The notes below the pieces were generated by a model. That model was given only the letters and a program-made list of their open reading frames with translations, did no database searches and was not told the DNA's origin. Of a stretch of 64,000 nt of DNA, positions 40,609 through 49,547 are shown in pieces. Positions within the stretch are counted from its first letter, which is position 1. Every line of letters begins with the position of its first letter. A program made the position numbers and the translations under genes. Origin of the DNA: Streptomyces spinoverrucosus (GTDB lineage: Bacteria > Actinomycetota > Actinomycetes > Streptomycetales > Streptomycetaceae); contig NZ_BJND01000052.1 in NCBI RefSeq assembly GCF_006539505.1, forward strand, positions 1 to 64,000, in the 5' to 3' direction.

Positions 40609-41505
40609 ATGAGTCAAAAGGACATGACTCACGGGATATCGAGCGACAAGTCAAGAGCTTTTTCCAGACGCGCAAGAGCGCTCGGCGCGGCAGGAGTGGG
40701 CGCCGGTGTGCTCATAGCGTGCGTCGCGGCCGCCTCGCCCGCCGCCGCGGCGCCCGCACCCACCGTCAGCTGTACGTCCGCCAAGGCGGGCCTCGCCGCC
40801 AAGCTGAAGAAGGACATCACCGCCGCCCTCGCCAACCGCAAGGGCACCATCGCCGTCGGCCTCTACGACCGCACCACCAACACGACCTGCACCCTGCGGC
40901 CCTCCACCGCCTACGACTCGGCCAGCGTCGTCAAGGTCACCGTCCTGGCCACGCTGCTGTGGGACGCGAAGAAGCACAACCGGTACCTCACCGACCGCGA
41001 GGCCTCCCTCGCCAAGGCAATGATCACCAAGTCGGACAACGCCGCCACCTCCACCCTGTGGAGACAGCTCGGCATGACGAAGATCAAGGGCTTCCTGACC
41101 GCCGCCGGCATGACCCAGACCAAGCCCGGCGCGAACGGCTACTGGGGCCTGACCCGGATCACCGTCACCGACGAGCAGAAGCTGCTGAAGCTCATCACCG
41201 CCAAGAACCGGGTGCTCAGCGACAACTCACGCGCCTACATCCTGAAGCTGATGGGTCAGGTCGTCTCCTCGCAGCGCTGGGGCACGCCGTACGGGGTGCC
41301 GTCCGGGGTCTCCGTCGCCGTCAAGAACGGCTGGCTGCAGCGGGCCACGTACGGCTGGCGGGTGCACAGCGTCGGCGCCTTCAAGGGCCGTGGCCACGAC
41401 TACGTGATCACCGTGCTCACTCACGGCAACAGCACCATGAACTACGGCATCGCGACCATCCAGGGCGTGGCCAAGGTCGTCCACCGGGACCTCGCCGCCT
41501 CCTGA
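40609..41505 (+). CDS. secreted serine hydrolase, beta-lactamase fold
   Basis: The 298-residue protein has a basic N-terminus and a signal-like core (ALGAAGVGAGVLIACVAAAS ... AAA), then a class A beta-lactamase-like domain. The active-site motifs are SVVK (Ser106, Lys109), SDN (Ser142-Asn144) and KNG (Lys239-Gly241) in place of the usual KTG/KSG. The omega-loop Glu166 motif of true lactamases was not found, so a peptidase or esterase role is as likely as beta-lactam hydrolysis. The start lies inside a TGAGTC/GACTCA inverted repeat; Met6 is an alternative start. Confidence 0.8.
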   Translation: MSQKDMTHGISSDKSRAFSRRARALGAAGVGAGVLIACVAAASPAAAAPAPTVSCTSAKAGLAAKLKKDITAALANRKGTIAVGLYDRTTNTTCTLRPSTAYDSASVVKVTVLATLLWDAKKHNRYLTDREASLAKAMITKSDNAATSTLWRQLGMTKIKGFLTAAGMTQTKPGANGYWGLTRITVTDEQKLLKLITAKNRVLSDNSRAYILKLMGQVVSSQRWGTPYGVPSGVSVAVKNGWLQRATYGWRVHSVGAFKGRGHDYVITVLTHGNSTMNYGIATIQGVAKVVHRDLAAS

Positions 41506-41561
41506 TGACGCTTCACGCGGCGGTCCCCCGCCCGTCACCGTCCCGTCCTACGGTGACGCCC

Positions 41562-42602
41562 ATGCACCTGAGATCCGTACGCACCGTACTCGCCACCGTC
41601 ACCGCCGGCCTGGCGGCGGCCACCTGCCTGACCGCCGCCGGGCCCGCCCAAGCCGGGGCCAAGCACCCGTCCGGCCACGCCTGTTCGCCCACCGTCTCCA
41701 TCGACCGCTTCTCCGACGCGCTCGACAAGACGACGTACGACGGCACCTACGTCGGCAACATCTCCGCCCTCGCCGTCGACCGGAACGGCACGCTCGCCGC
41801 GCTTTCCGACCGCTCCTCCCTGTTCGGCCTGAACGCGAAGACGCTCGCGCCCCAGCGCGTCGTCCAGCTCGCCGACGAGAACGGCACCGACCTCGATTCC
41901 GAGGGCCTGGTCGTCGACCGGGACGGCACCTACCTCGTCTCCTCCGAGACCGAGCCCTCCATACGCCGCTACTCCCGCGACGGCCGCATCCTCGACCGCC
42001 TCCCCGTACCGGACGCGCTCAAGGTCGCCCCGGCCGGCCGCGCGGTCGGCAACGGCACCTTCGAGGGCCTCACCTTCCTCCCCGGCCGCCGCACCCTGCT
42101 CGCCTCCATGGAGTACTCCCTCTCCGGCGACACCGCGGGCATCGTCCGCTTCCAGACCTGGCAGCGGCACGGCAAGGACGGCTTCCGCCTCGGCGCCCAG
42201 TACGCCTACCGCGCCGACACCGGCCTCGGCGTCCCCGAGGTCACCGCGACCCCCGACGGCCGCCTCCTCGTCCTGGAACGCGGCTGGACCTCGGGCGTCG
42301 GCAACACGGTCCGCCTCTACCTGGCCGACCCACGCCGCGCCACGAACACGGCCGGCATCGACACACTGACCGGCCAGGACGACGTACGCCTGATCAAGAA
42401 GACCCTCCTCGCGGACCTGGTGAACTGCCCGTCACTGGGAGCGACGGCCAAGCAGCCCCAGCCGAACCCGCTCCTCGACAACATCGAGGCCATGACAATC
42501 ACCGGCCACACCAAGGGCCGCCTCAAGCTCCTCCTGGCCAGCGACGACAACCAGAACCCCGTGCAGACGACCCGCTTTTACCACCTGCGCGTCCGCGTCT
42601 GA
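41562..42602 (+). CDS. secreted phytase-like/esterase-like beta-propeller protein
   Basis: The frame is open far upstream, but the ATG at 41562 begins a signal peptide (MHLRSVRTVLATVTAGLAAA TCLTAAGPAQA). The 346-residue product belongs to the esterase-like activity of phytase family. GTYVGNISALAVDRNGTLAA LSDRS, DSEGLVVDRDGTYLVSSETE PSI, NGTFEGLTFLPGRRTLLASM E and the C-terminal LDNIEAMTITGHTKGRLKLL LASDDN show the propeller blade pattern with acidic calcium-binding loops. Enzyme activity is not certain. It lies 56 bases after the serine hydrolase. Confidence 0.8.
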   Translation: MHLRSVRTVLATVTAGLAAATCLTAAGPAQAGAKHPSGHACSPTVSIDRFSDALDKTTYDGTYVGNISALAVDRNGTLAALSDRSSLFGLNAKTLAPQRVVQLADENGTDLDSEGLVVDRDGTYLVSSETEPSIRRYSRDGRILDRLPVPDALKVAPAGRAVGNGTFEGLTFLPGRRTLLASMEYSLSGDTAGIVRFQTWQRHGKDGFRLGAQYAYRADTGLGVPEVTATPDGRLLVLERGWTSGVGNTVRLYLADPRRATNTAGIDTLTGQDDVRLIKKTLLADLVNCPSLGATAKQPQPNPLLDNIEAMTITGHTKGRLKLLLASDDNQNPVQTTRFYHLRVRV

Positions 42603-42612
42603 CGCGCGGACG

Positions 42613-42978
42613 TCAGATCCGCCAGCCCAGCAGCGGGACGCGCATCCCCGTGAGCAGGGCCAGGAACATCACCGCGGACAGCAGCAGCACGGCCACGAGG
42701 CGCAGGGCGACGAGCGCGTCCGTGGCCGTGCGCACCGGGGACCAGGGAACGAGGCGCAGCAGCCAGGTCAGCGGAACCGAGGCCGCGAAGAGCAGGGCCA
42801 GGTCCTCGATCTGCTCGTCGCCGGACATCTGGACCGGTGCACTGGGGTCGAGGTCGTAGCCCTCGGCGTACATCGCGAACGCGAGCACCTTCCAGCACAG
42901 GGCGACGAAGAGCGTGACGACGGTTTCGACAAGCGGCAGACGCGGGTGCTGCCGCCCCGGGACGAGTGACACATGCAT
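42613..42978 (-). CDS. small membrane protein, unknown function
   Basis: The 121-residue protein has three hydrophobic segments (VETVVTLFVALCWKVLAFAM; IEDLALLFAASVPLTWLLRL; ALRLVAVLLLSAVMFLALL) and ends GMRVPLLGWRI. No domain is recognised. It is convergent with the phytase-like gene and divergent from the ABC exporter. Confidence 0.55.
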   Translation of the reverse strand: MHVSLVPGRQHPRLPLVETVVTLFVALCWKVLAFAMYAEGYDLDPSAPVQMSGDEQIEDLALLFAASVPLTWLLRLVPWSPVRTATDALVALRLVAVLLLSAVMFLALLTGMRVPLLGWRI

Positions 42979-43100
42979 GGTCCGCCGAGCCTAGGCCGGA
43001 GACGCGGGACCCCGGTACGGGATCTGCGGCGGAGGGATGAAATCCGCTTCCATGCGCGTTGGTGCCTTCCGGTAGAGCAGGACAACCGGAAGGCACAGGC

Positions 43101-46100
43101 GTGGAACCGCAACGGGGATGGGCACGACGACTGTGGGGCTACGCCTGGCGGCATCCGACGGACGTCATACTCGCCCTCGGCTCCTCCCTCGCCGGCATGG
43201 CCCTCCTCGCCCTCGTCCCCCTGATCACCAAGGTGATCATCGACGACGTGATCGGCGACAAGACCCGCACCATGGCCCCCTGGGCCACCCTCCTCATCGT
43301 CGCCGCCCTCCTCGTCTACGCTCTCACCTACATCCGCCGCTACTACGGCGGCCGCCTCGCCCTCGACGTCCAGCACGACCTGCGGACGGAGATGTACGAG
43401 ACGATCACCCGGCTCGACGGCCGCCGGCAGGACGAACTGTCCACCGGCCAGGTCATCGGCCGCGCCACCAGCGACCTCCAGCTGATCCAGAGCCTGCTCT
43501 TCATGCTCCCGATGACCATCGGGAACTTCCTGCTCTTCCTGATCTCCCTGGTGATCATGGCGTGGCTGTCGATTCCGCTCACACTGGTCGCCCTGGCGGT
43601 CGCCCCCGCCCTCTGGTGGATCGCGAAGCGCTCCCGCACCAAGCTCCACCCCGCCACCTGGTACGCCCAGGCCCAGGCCGCCGCCGTCGCGGGCGTGGTC
43701 GACGGCGCCGTCAGCGGCGTACGCGTGGTGAAGGGTTTCGGGCAGGAGGAGCAGGAGACCGGCAAGCTCAGGGAAGTCGGCAGAAAGCTCTACGCCGGGC
43801 GCCTGCGCACCATCCGGCTGAACAGCAAGTACACCCCCGCCCTCCAGGCCGTCCCCGCCCTCGGCCAGGTCGCGATGCTCGCGCTCGGCGGCTGGCTGGC
43901 CGTCCGCGGCCACATCACGCTCGGCACGTTCGTCGCCTTCTCCACCTACCTCGCCCAGCTCGTCGGCCCGGTCCGCATGCTCGCCATGGTCCTCACCGTC
44001 GGCCAGCAGGCCCGCGCCGGCACCGAGCGGGTCCTGGAGCTGATCGACACCGAGCCCTCGATGCGGGACGGGCACAAGGACCTCCCGGCCGAGGCGCCCG
44101 CCACCGTCGAGTTCGACGACGTCTCCTTCGGTTACGACGACAGCAGGCCCGTGCTGAAGGGGCTCACCTTCGAGATCCGCCCCGGCGAGACCCTGGCCGT
44201 CGTCGGCTCCTCCGGCTCCGGGAAGTCGACGGTCTCCCTGCTCCTGCCGCGTTTCTACGACGTCGCGCACGGCGCCGTCCTCGTCGGCGGCCACGACGTC
44301 CGCGAGCTCACCCTCGACTCGCTGCGGGCCGCGATCGGCCTGGTTCCCGAGGACTCGTTCCTCTTCTCGGACACGGTCCGCAACAACATCGCCTACGGCC
44401 ACCCCGACGCCACCGACGAGCAGATCGAGGCCGCCGCCCGCGCCGCCCAGGCCGACCGTTTCGTCCGGGACCTCCCCGACGGCTACGACACCAAGGTCGG
44501 CGAGCACGGCCTCACCCTGTCCGGCGGCCAGCGCCAGCGCGTCGCCCTCGCCCGCGCCCTGCTCACCGACCCGCGTCTGCTCGTCCTGGACGACGCCACC
44601 TCCGCCGTGGACGCCCGCGTCGAGCACGAGATCCACGAGGCCCTCAAGCACGTCATGCAGGGCCGCACCACGCTGCTCATCGCCCACCGCCGCTCCACCC
44701 TCAACCTCGCCGACCGCATCGCCGTCCTGGACGCCGGCCGGCTCGCCGACCTCGGCACCCACGAGGAGCTCCAGGAACGCTCCGCCCTCTACCGCCGCCT
44801 GCTCACCGACCCCGACGAACTCGGCGCCGTCTCCCCGGGCCACGCCCTCCCCGCCGCGCCCCAGGAGGACACCTCCGTCCGCGACGAGCTGGAGGCCGAG
44901 TTCGACGCCGAACGCGGGGTCACGCCCCGCCTGTGGACGGGTGACCGCGAGCCCAAGGACGCCGCCCTCGCCGGCACCCCGGCCACGCCGGAACTGCTCG
45001 CCCAGGTCGACGCCCTGCCCCCGGCCACCGGCACCCCCGGCGTCGACGAGGCCCGCGCGGTCCAGCCGGAGGAGTCGTACGGGCTGAAGCGGCTGCTGCG
45101 AGGTTTCGGCCTGCCCCTGCTGATCAGCCTCGGCCTCGTCGCCGTGGACGCGGGCATGGGACTGCTGCTGCCCGTGCTGATCCGGCACGGCATCGACAGC
45201 GGTGTCACCCAGCTCGCCCTCGGCGCCGTCTGGGCGGCCTCGCTGCTCGCCCTGCTCGCCGTCCTCGCCCAGTGGGCGGCGCAGATCGGCGAGACCCGGA
45301 TGACCGGCCGGACCGGCGAACGCGTGCTGTACGCCCTGCGGCTGAAGATCTTCGCCCAGCTCCAGCGGCTCGGACTCGACTACTACGAGCGTGAGTTGAC
45401 GGGCCGCATCATGACCCGGATGACGACCGACGTCGACGCGCTGTCGACGTTCCTGCAGACGGGTCTGGTCACCGCCTTCGTCTCCGTGGTCACCTTCTTC
45501 GGCATCATGGCCGCCCTGCTGGTGATCGACCTCCAGCTCGCCCTCGTCGTGTTCGCCACGCTGCCGCCGCTGATCATCGCCACGTACTTCTTCCGCAAGG
45601 CCAGCGTGAAGGCGTACGAACTCGCCCGTGAGCGGGTGTCGACGGTCAACGCCGACCTTCAGGAGACGGTGTCCGGGCTGCGGATCGTGCAGGCGTTCCG
45701 GCGCGAGCGGGACGGCGGGCGGCGGTTCGCGGAGCGCAGCGACAGCTACCGGCAGGCCCGTATCCACGGTCAGTGGCTGATCTCCATCTACTTCCCCTTC
45801 GTGCAGTTCCTGTCGTCCGCCGCCGCGGCGGCCGTGCTGATCGCGGGCGCCGGGCGGGTGGAGGCGGCCACGCTCACCGCGGGTGCGCTGGTCGCGTACC
45901 TGCTCTACATCGACCTCTTCTTCGCCCCCGTCCAGCAGCTCTCCCAGGTCTTCGACGGCTACCAGCAGGCGTCCGTCTCACTCGGCCGGATCCAGGAACT
46001 GCTCCAGGAACCGACGTCGACGAAATCCGCGGACGAACCGCGGGGAGTCGTTTCGTTGCGCGGCGAGATCACTTTCGACGACGTCCACTTCTCCTACGGC

Positions 46101-46814
46101 GACGACGAGGAGGCCCTCAGCGGCATCGACCTCACCGTCCCCGCCGGGCAGACCGTCGCGTTCGTCGGCGAGACCGGCGCGGGCAAGTCGACGCTGGTGA
46201 AGCTGGTGGCGCGGTTCTACGACCCGACCGGCGGCCGGGTCACCGTCGACGGCGCCGATCTGCGCGACCTCGACCTCACCTCGTACCGGCACCGCCTGGG
46301 CGTCGTACCGCAGGAGGCGTACCTCTTCCCCGGCGCCGTCCGCGACGCCATCGCCTACGGCCGCCCCGACGCCACCGACGCCGAGGTGGAGGCGGCGGCT
46401 CGCGCGGTGGGCGCGCACGAGATGATCGCGACGCTGGACGGCGGCTACCTCCACGAGGTCGCCGAGCGCGGCCGCAACCTCTCCGCCGGGCAACGGCAGC
46501 TGATCGCGCTGGCCCGAGCCGAACTCGTCGACCCCGACATCCTGCTCCTCGACGAGGCGACGGCCGCCCTGGACCTGGCCACCGAGGCACAGGTCAACCA
46601 GGCGACGGACCGCCTGACCGGCCGCCGTACCACCCTCGTGGTCGCCCACCGCCTGACAACGGCGGCCCGCGCGGACCGGGTCGTGGTGATGGACCACGGG
46701 CGGGTCGTGGAGGACGGCACCCACGAGGAGTTGCTGGCCCGGGACGGGCGGTATGCGCGGCTGTGGCGGACGTTCGTCGGGGCGGCGGAGCCGGAGGAGA
46801 GCGTAGGGGTCTGA
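43101..46814 (+). CDS. fused two-module ABC exporter
   Basis: The GTG at 43101 follows GAAGG; the open frame before it is ignored. The 1237-residue protein carries TMD1-NBD1-TMD2-NBD2 in one chain, each TMD with six helices of the MsbA/type IV exporter form. NBD1 has Walker A GSSGSGKST (369-377), signature LSGGQ and Walker B LLVLDD with Asp498 where the catalytic Glu should be. NBD2 has Walker A GETGAGKST, signature LSAGQ and a complete LLLDE (Asp1151-Glu1152). This asymmetry is typical of heterodimeric drug exporters; here both halves are fused. Substrate unknown. Confidence 0.93.
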   Translation: MEPQRGWARRLWGYAWRHPTDVILALGSSLAGMALLALVPLITKVIIDDVIGDKTRTMAPWATLLIVAALLVYALTYIRRYYGGRLALDVQHDLRTEMYETITRLDGRRQDELSTGQVIGRATSDLQLIQSLLFMLPMTIGNFLLFLISLVIMAWLSIPLTLVALAVAPALWWIAKRSRTKLHPATWYAQAQAAAVAGVVDGAVSGVRVVKGFGQEEQETGKLREVGRKLYAGRLRTIRLNSKYTPALQAVPALGQVAMLALGGWLAVRGHITLGTFVAFSTYLAQLVGPVRMLAMVLTVGQQARAGTERVLELIDTEPSMRDGHKDLPAEAPATVEFDDVSFGYDDSRPVLKGLTFEIRPGETLAVVGSSGSGKSTVSLLLPRFYDVAHGAVLVGGHDVRELTLDSLRAAIGLVPEDSFLFSDTVRNNIAYGHPDATDEQIEAAARAAQADRFVRDLPDGYDTKVGEHGLTLSGGQRQRVALARALLTDPRLLVLDDATSAVDARVEHEIHEALKHVMQGRTTLLIAHRRSTLNLADRIAVLDAGRLADLGTHEELQERSALYRRLLTDPDELGAVSPGHALPAAPQEDTSVRDELEAEFDAERGVTPRLWTGDREPKDAALAGTPATPELLAQVDALPPATGTPGVDEARAVQPEESYGLKRLLRGFGLPLLISLGLVAVDAGMGLLLPVLIRHGIDSGVTQLALGAVWAASLLALLAVLAQWAAQIGETRMTGRTGERVLYALRLKIFAQLQRLGLDYYERELTGRIMTRMTTDVDALSTFLQTGLVTAFVSVVTFFGIMAALLVIDLQLALVVFATLPPLIIATYFFRKASVKAYELARERVSTVNADLQETVSGLRIVQAFRRERDGGRRFAERSDSYRQARIHGQWLISIYFPFVQFLSSAAAAAVLIAGAGRVEAATLTAGALVAYLLYIDLFFAPVQQLSQVFDGYQQASVSLGRIQELLQEPTSTKSADEPRGVVSLRGEITFDDVHFSYGDDEEALSGIDLTVPAGQTVAFVGETGAGKSTLVKLVARFYDPTGGRVTVDGADLRDLDLTSYRHRLGVVPQEAYLFPGAVRDAIAYGRPDATDAEVEAAARAVGAHEMIATLDGGYLHEVAERGRNLSAGQRQLIALARAELVDPDILLLDEATAALDLATEAQVNQATDRLTGRRTTLVVAHRLTTAARADRVVVMDHGRVVEDGTHEELLARDGRYARLWRTFVGAAEPEESVGV

Positions 46815-46888
46815 GACCCGCGCAACCGTCGGGCATACGTCGTGCGTCCGTACATCCGTACGTCGATCCGAGGGGTGCGGAGGGGACT

Positions 46889-47278
46889 GTGGACACCGGT
46901 GCGATACGACGTCGGATGGCGCTCGGCGTGGCCGTGCTGACCGCGTCGGGACTGCTGGCGCTCGCCGCGCCGGCGGACGCGCACGCGGCGGCGTCGAGCT
47001 GCGCCGGACGCAAGGTCAGGACGCTGTCCTTCGCCACCGGCGTGGTGCAGGTCTACAAGCGCGGTGGTTACGTCTGCGCCGTCACGCTCGCGAAGAACCC
47101 CGGCCCGAAGCGGTCGATGTCGGTCAGCGTGCAGGCGCGCGGCAGCCGTCCGGTCGTCGACAAGGGCAGGTACGGGTACCGCGCGGGTCCGGTGACCGTG
47201 CACGCCGGGCAGCGGTGCGTGTGGGTGAAGGGCTCGGTGGGGCGGCGGTCGGTCAGCTCGGGCTGGATCCTGTGCTGA
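46889..47278 (+). CDS. small secreted protein, unknown function
   Basis: The GTG at 46889 follows GGAGGGG. The 129-residue product has a signal peptide (RRRMALGVAVLTASGLLALA APADAHA) and a mature beta-rich domain with four cysteines, CAGRKVRTLSFATGVVQVYK, YVCAVTLAKNPGPKRSMSVS and CVWVKGSVGRRSVSSGWILC. The C-terminal Cys is the last residue. No function is recognised. The frame is also open far upstream within the ABC gene, which is a shadow. Confidence 0.75.
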   Translation: MDTGAIRRRMALGVAVLTASGLLALAAPADAHAAASSCAGRKVRTLSFATGVVQVYKRGGYVCAVTLAKNPGPKRSMSVSVQARGSRPVVDKGRYGYRAGPVTVHAGQRCVWVKGSVGRRSVSSGWILC

Positions 47279-47374
47279 CAGCCGAGCCGACCTGCTGATT
47301 TATCAACCACCCTGGTGCACAGGTGTGTTGCTCCGATAGCTTCCGGCGCACATCTGTTCTCACAGGGAGGGTGC

Positions 47375-48793
47375 ATGCGCAAGGCGCTCAGATGGCTGCT
47401 CGCGCTCACCGTGCTCATAGGCACGCTGAGCACGGCGGGGGCGGCCACAGCCGCCCAGCCGGAGGCCACCGACATCAAGGATCGGCTGCTCTCCATACCC
47501 GGCATGAGCCTCATCGAGGAGAAGCCATACCCCGGGTACCGCTTCTTCGTCCTCAACTACACGCAGCCGGTTGACCACCGCAGGCCCTCCAAGGGCACGT
47601 TCCAGCAGCGGATCACGGTGCTGCACAAGGACGACTCGCGGCCCACGGTGTTCTACACCGGTGGCTACAACGTCTCCACCAACCCCAGCCGCCGCGAGCC
47701 GACCCAGATCGTGGACGGCAACCAGGTCTCCATGGAGTACCGCTTCTTCACGCCGTCCCGGCCCAGCCCGGCCGACTGGACCAAGCTGGACATCTGGCAG
47801 GCCGCCAGCGACCAGCACCGCATCTTCAAGGCGCTGAAGCCGATCTACTCCAAGAAGTGGATTTCCACCGGCGGTTCGAAGGGCGGCATGACCGCCACGT
47901 ACTACGAGCGTTTCTACCCCCGCGACATGGACGGCGTCGTCGCGTACGTCGCCCCCAACGACGTGGTGAACAAGGAGGACTCGGCGTACGACGAGTTCTT
48001 CGCGAACGTCGGCACCAAGGAGTGCCGGGACCGGCTGAACGGCGTGCAGCGCGAGGCGCTGGTGCGCCGGGAGCCGCTGGAGGAGCGGTACCAGGCGTAC
48101 GCGGCCGAGAACGGCTACACCTTCAACACCGTCGGCAGCCTCGACAAGGCGTACGAGGCGACCGTCCTCGACTACGTCTGGGGCTTCTGGCAGTACAGCC
48201 TGCTGTCCGACTGCGACACCATCCCGGCCGACGCGAAGAACGCGACCGACGACGAGATCTGGAACTCCATCGACACGGTCGCCGGGTTCTCCTTCTACAC
48301 CGACCAGGGCCTGGCGCCGTACACGCCGTACTACTACCAGGCCGGCACGCAGCTGGGCGCGCCGACGATCGTCTTCCCGCACATCGAGAAGAAGTACATC
48401 CGCTACGGCTACCTCCCGCCGCGCTACTTCGTCCCGCGTGACATCGAGATGAAGTTCCAGCCGCGGGCGATGCGGGACGTCGACAGCTGGGTGCGCCACA
48501 ACGCGCGGCAGATGCTCTTCGTCTACGGCGAGAACGACCCGTGGGGCGCCGAGCCGTTCCGCCTCGGCAAGGGCGCGAAGGACTCCTACGTCTTCACCGC
48601 CCCCGGCGCCAACCACGGCGCCAACGTGGCCGGTCTCCCGGAGAAGCAGAAGGCGCTGGCCACGGCCAGGATCCTGAAGTGGGCGGGCGTCGCGTCCGCC
48701 GGCGTCGAGGCCAACCCGGCGGCGGCCAAGCCGCTGGCCAAGTACGACTCCCGGCTCGACAAGCGGGGCGCGGAGCGCACCCTGCGTCCGTAA
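47375..48793 (+). CDS. secreted S28 tripeptidyl aminopeptidase
   Basis: From ATG 47375 the 472-residue protein has a signal peptide (MRKALRWLLALTVLIGTLST AG) and an alpha/beta-hydrolase S28 (PS-10) domain. YRFFVLNYTQPVDHRRPSKG TFQQR is the family opening, and STGGSKGGMTA holds the nucleophile Ser168. GENDPWGAEPFRLG carries the Asp and PGANHGAN the His. It should release tripeptides from the N-terminus of peptides outside the cell. A GGGAGGG site lies just before the ATG. Confidence 0.93.
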   Translation: MRKALRWLLALTVLIGTLSTAGAATAAQPEATDIKDRLLSIPGMSLIEEKPYPGYRFFVLNYTQPVDHRRPSKGTFQQRITVLHKDDSRPTVFYTGGYNVSTNPSRREPTQIVDGNQVSMEYRFFTPSRPSPADWTKLDIWQAASDQHRIFKALKPIYSKKWISTGGSKGGMTATYYERFYPRDMDGVVAYVAPNDVVNKEDSAYDEFFANVGTKECRDRLNGVQREALVRREPLEERYQAYAAENGYTFNTVGSLDKAYEATVLDYVWGFWQYSLLSDCDTIPADAKNATDDEIWNSIDTVAGFSFYTDQGLAPYTPYYYQAGTQLGAPTIVFPHIEKKYIRYGYLPPRYFVPRDIEMKFQPRAMRDVDSWVRHNARQMLFVYGENDPWGAEPFRLGKGAKDSYVFTAPGANHGANVAGLPEKQKALATARILKWAGVASAGVEANPAAAKPLAKYDSRLDKRGAERTLRP

Positions 48794-48818
48794 CACCGCT
48801 GCTGCGCCCGTCCGTCGG

Positions 48819-49421
48819 TCACACCGGGCGGGCGCAGCCCACCGGCGTGGCGCCGCCCAGCTGCACGTAGAGGGCCGTGGTCGCCGGGCAGTCAGTGCGG
48901 GCGGCAACCACTTCCGTCACCTTGTACTCCGGCTTCTCCCGGCCCCCGCCGTCGCAAGCCGTCTCGCGGACCTTTCCGCCCCCGGCGCCGTACACACAGT
49001 CCCCCACGATCGTGCGGGGCCCGCCCCCGCCACCCGGGTCGCCGGGGTGCGGAGGCTGGAGTTTGCGCATACAGGCATAGCCCTGGGGGACGGCGCCGTC
49101 CCCGTCCTCGTCGCGGGAGGGGCGCTGCTCGCTGATGTGCAGCACGAAGTCCGTGGTCCCCGGGCACGGCGGACCGTCATCCACCCGGCCGTCGTACCGC
49201 GCCACGACCCGCGCGGCCGCCCGCTCGCCGGAGCAGGGCACCTCGGTGAAGCTCGTCGTACCGAACGAACTGCACTCGTCGACCGCCAGGAACACCGCCC
49301 CGAACCCCGAGGCCCTGGTCGGCTCCCGTGACGGGCCGTCTTCCATCACCTGTTGCTGACAGCCCATCAGCAATAGTGCCGCCAGCGCAGCCCCCGCACA
49401 CCGTCTCCCACGCATGGTCAT
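48819..49421 (-). CDS. lipoprotein, unknown function
   Basis: From ATG 49421 the 200-residue product has a lipoprotein signal (RRCAGAALAALLLMGC, lipidated Cys21). The mature part has repeated units of the kind DECSSFGTTSFTEVPCSGERA AARV and GTTDFVLHISEQRPS ... ACMRKLQ, each with a Cys pair and a TTDFV/TTALYV strand. The arrangement suggests tandem copies of a small septum-formation-like (DUF4190/SepF-independent) surface domain, but the family is not certain. It is convergent with the S28 peptidase gene. Confidence 0.7.
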   Translation of the reverse strand: MTMRGRRCAGAALAALLLMGCQQQVMEDGPSREPTRASGFGAVFLAVDECSSFGTTSFTEVPCSGERAAARVVARYDGRVDDGPPCPGTTDFVLHISEQRPSRDEDGDGAVPQGYACMRKLQPPHPGDPGGGGGPRTIVGDCVYGAGGGKVRETACDGGGREKPEYKVTEVVAARTDCPATTALYVQLGGATPVGCARPV

Positions 49422-49547
49422 TCCCCCCACCCCCGTCCAGCGTGACCCGCCACGGCGGGCACACGCCAGACATGCAGGGCGCTTTGCGCCCGTTTGGGGG
49501 TGGTGCGCCGGGAGCGCGGCGTACCGCACCCTACGTCCGATCGATGC

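Noticed and set aside
42768..45767. 999-codon minus-strand frame opposite the ABC exporter
   Set aside because: Low-complexity Gly/Asp/Val composition and overlap with a gene whose Walker and signature motifs are intact.
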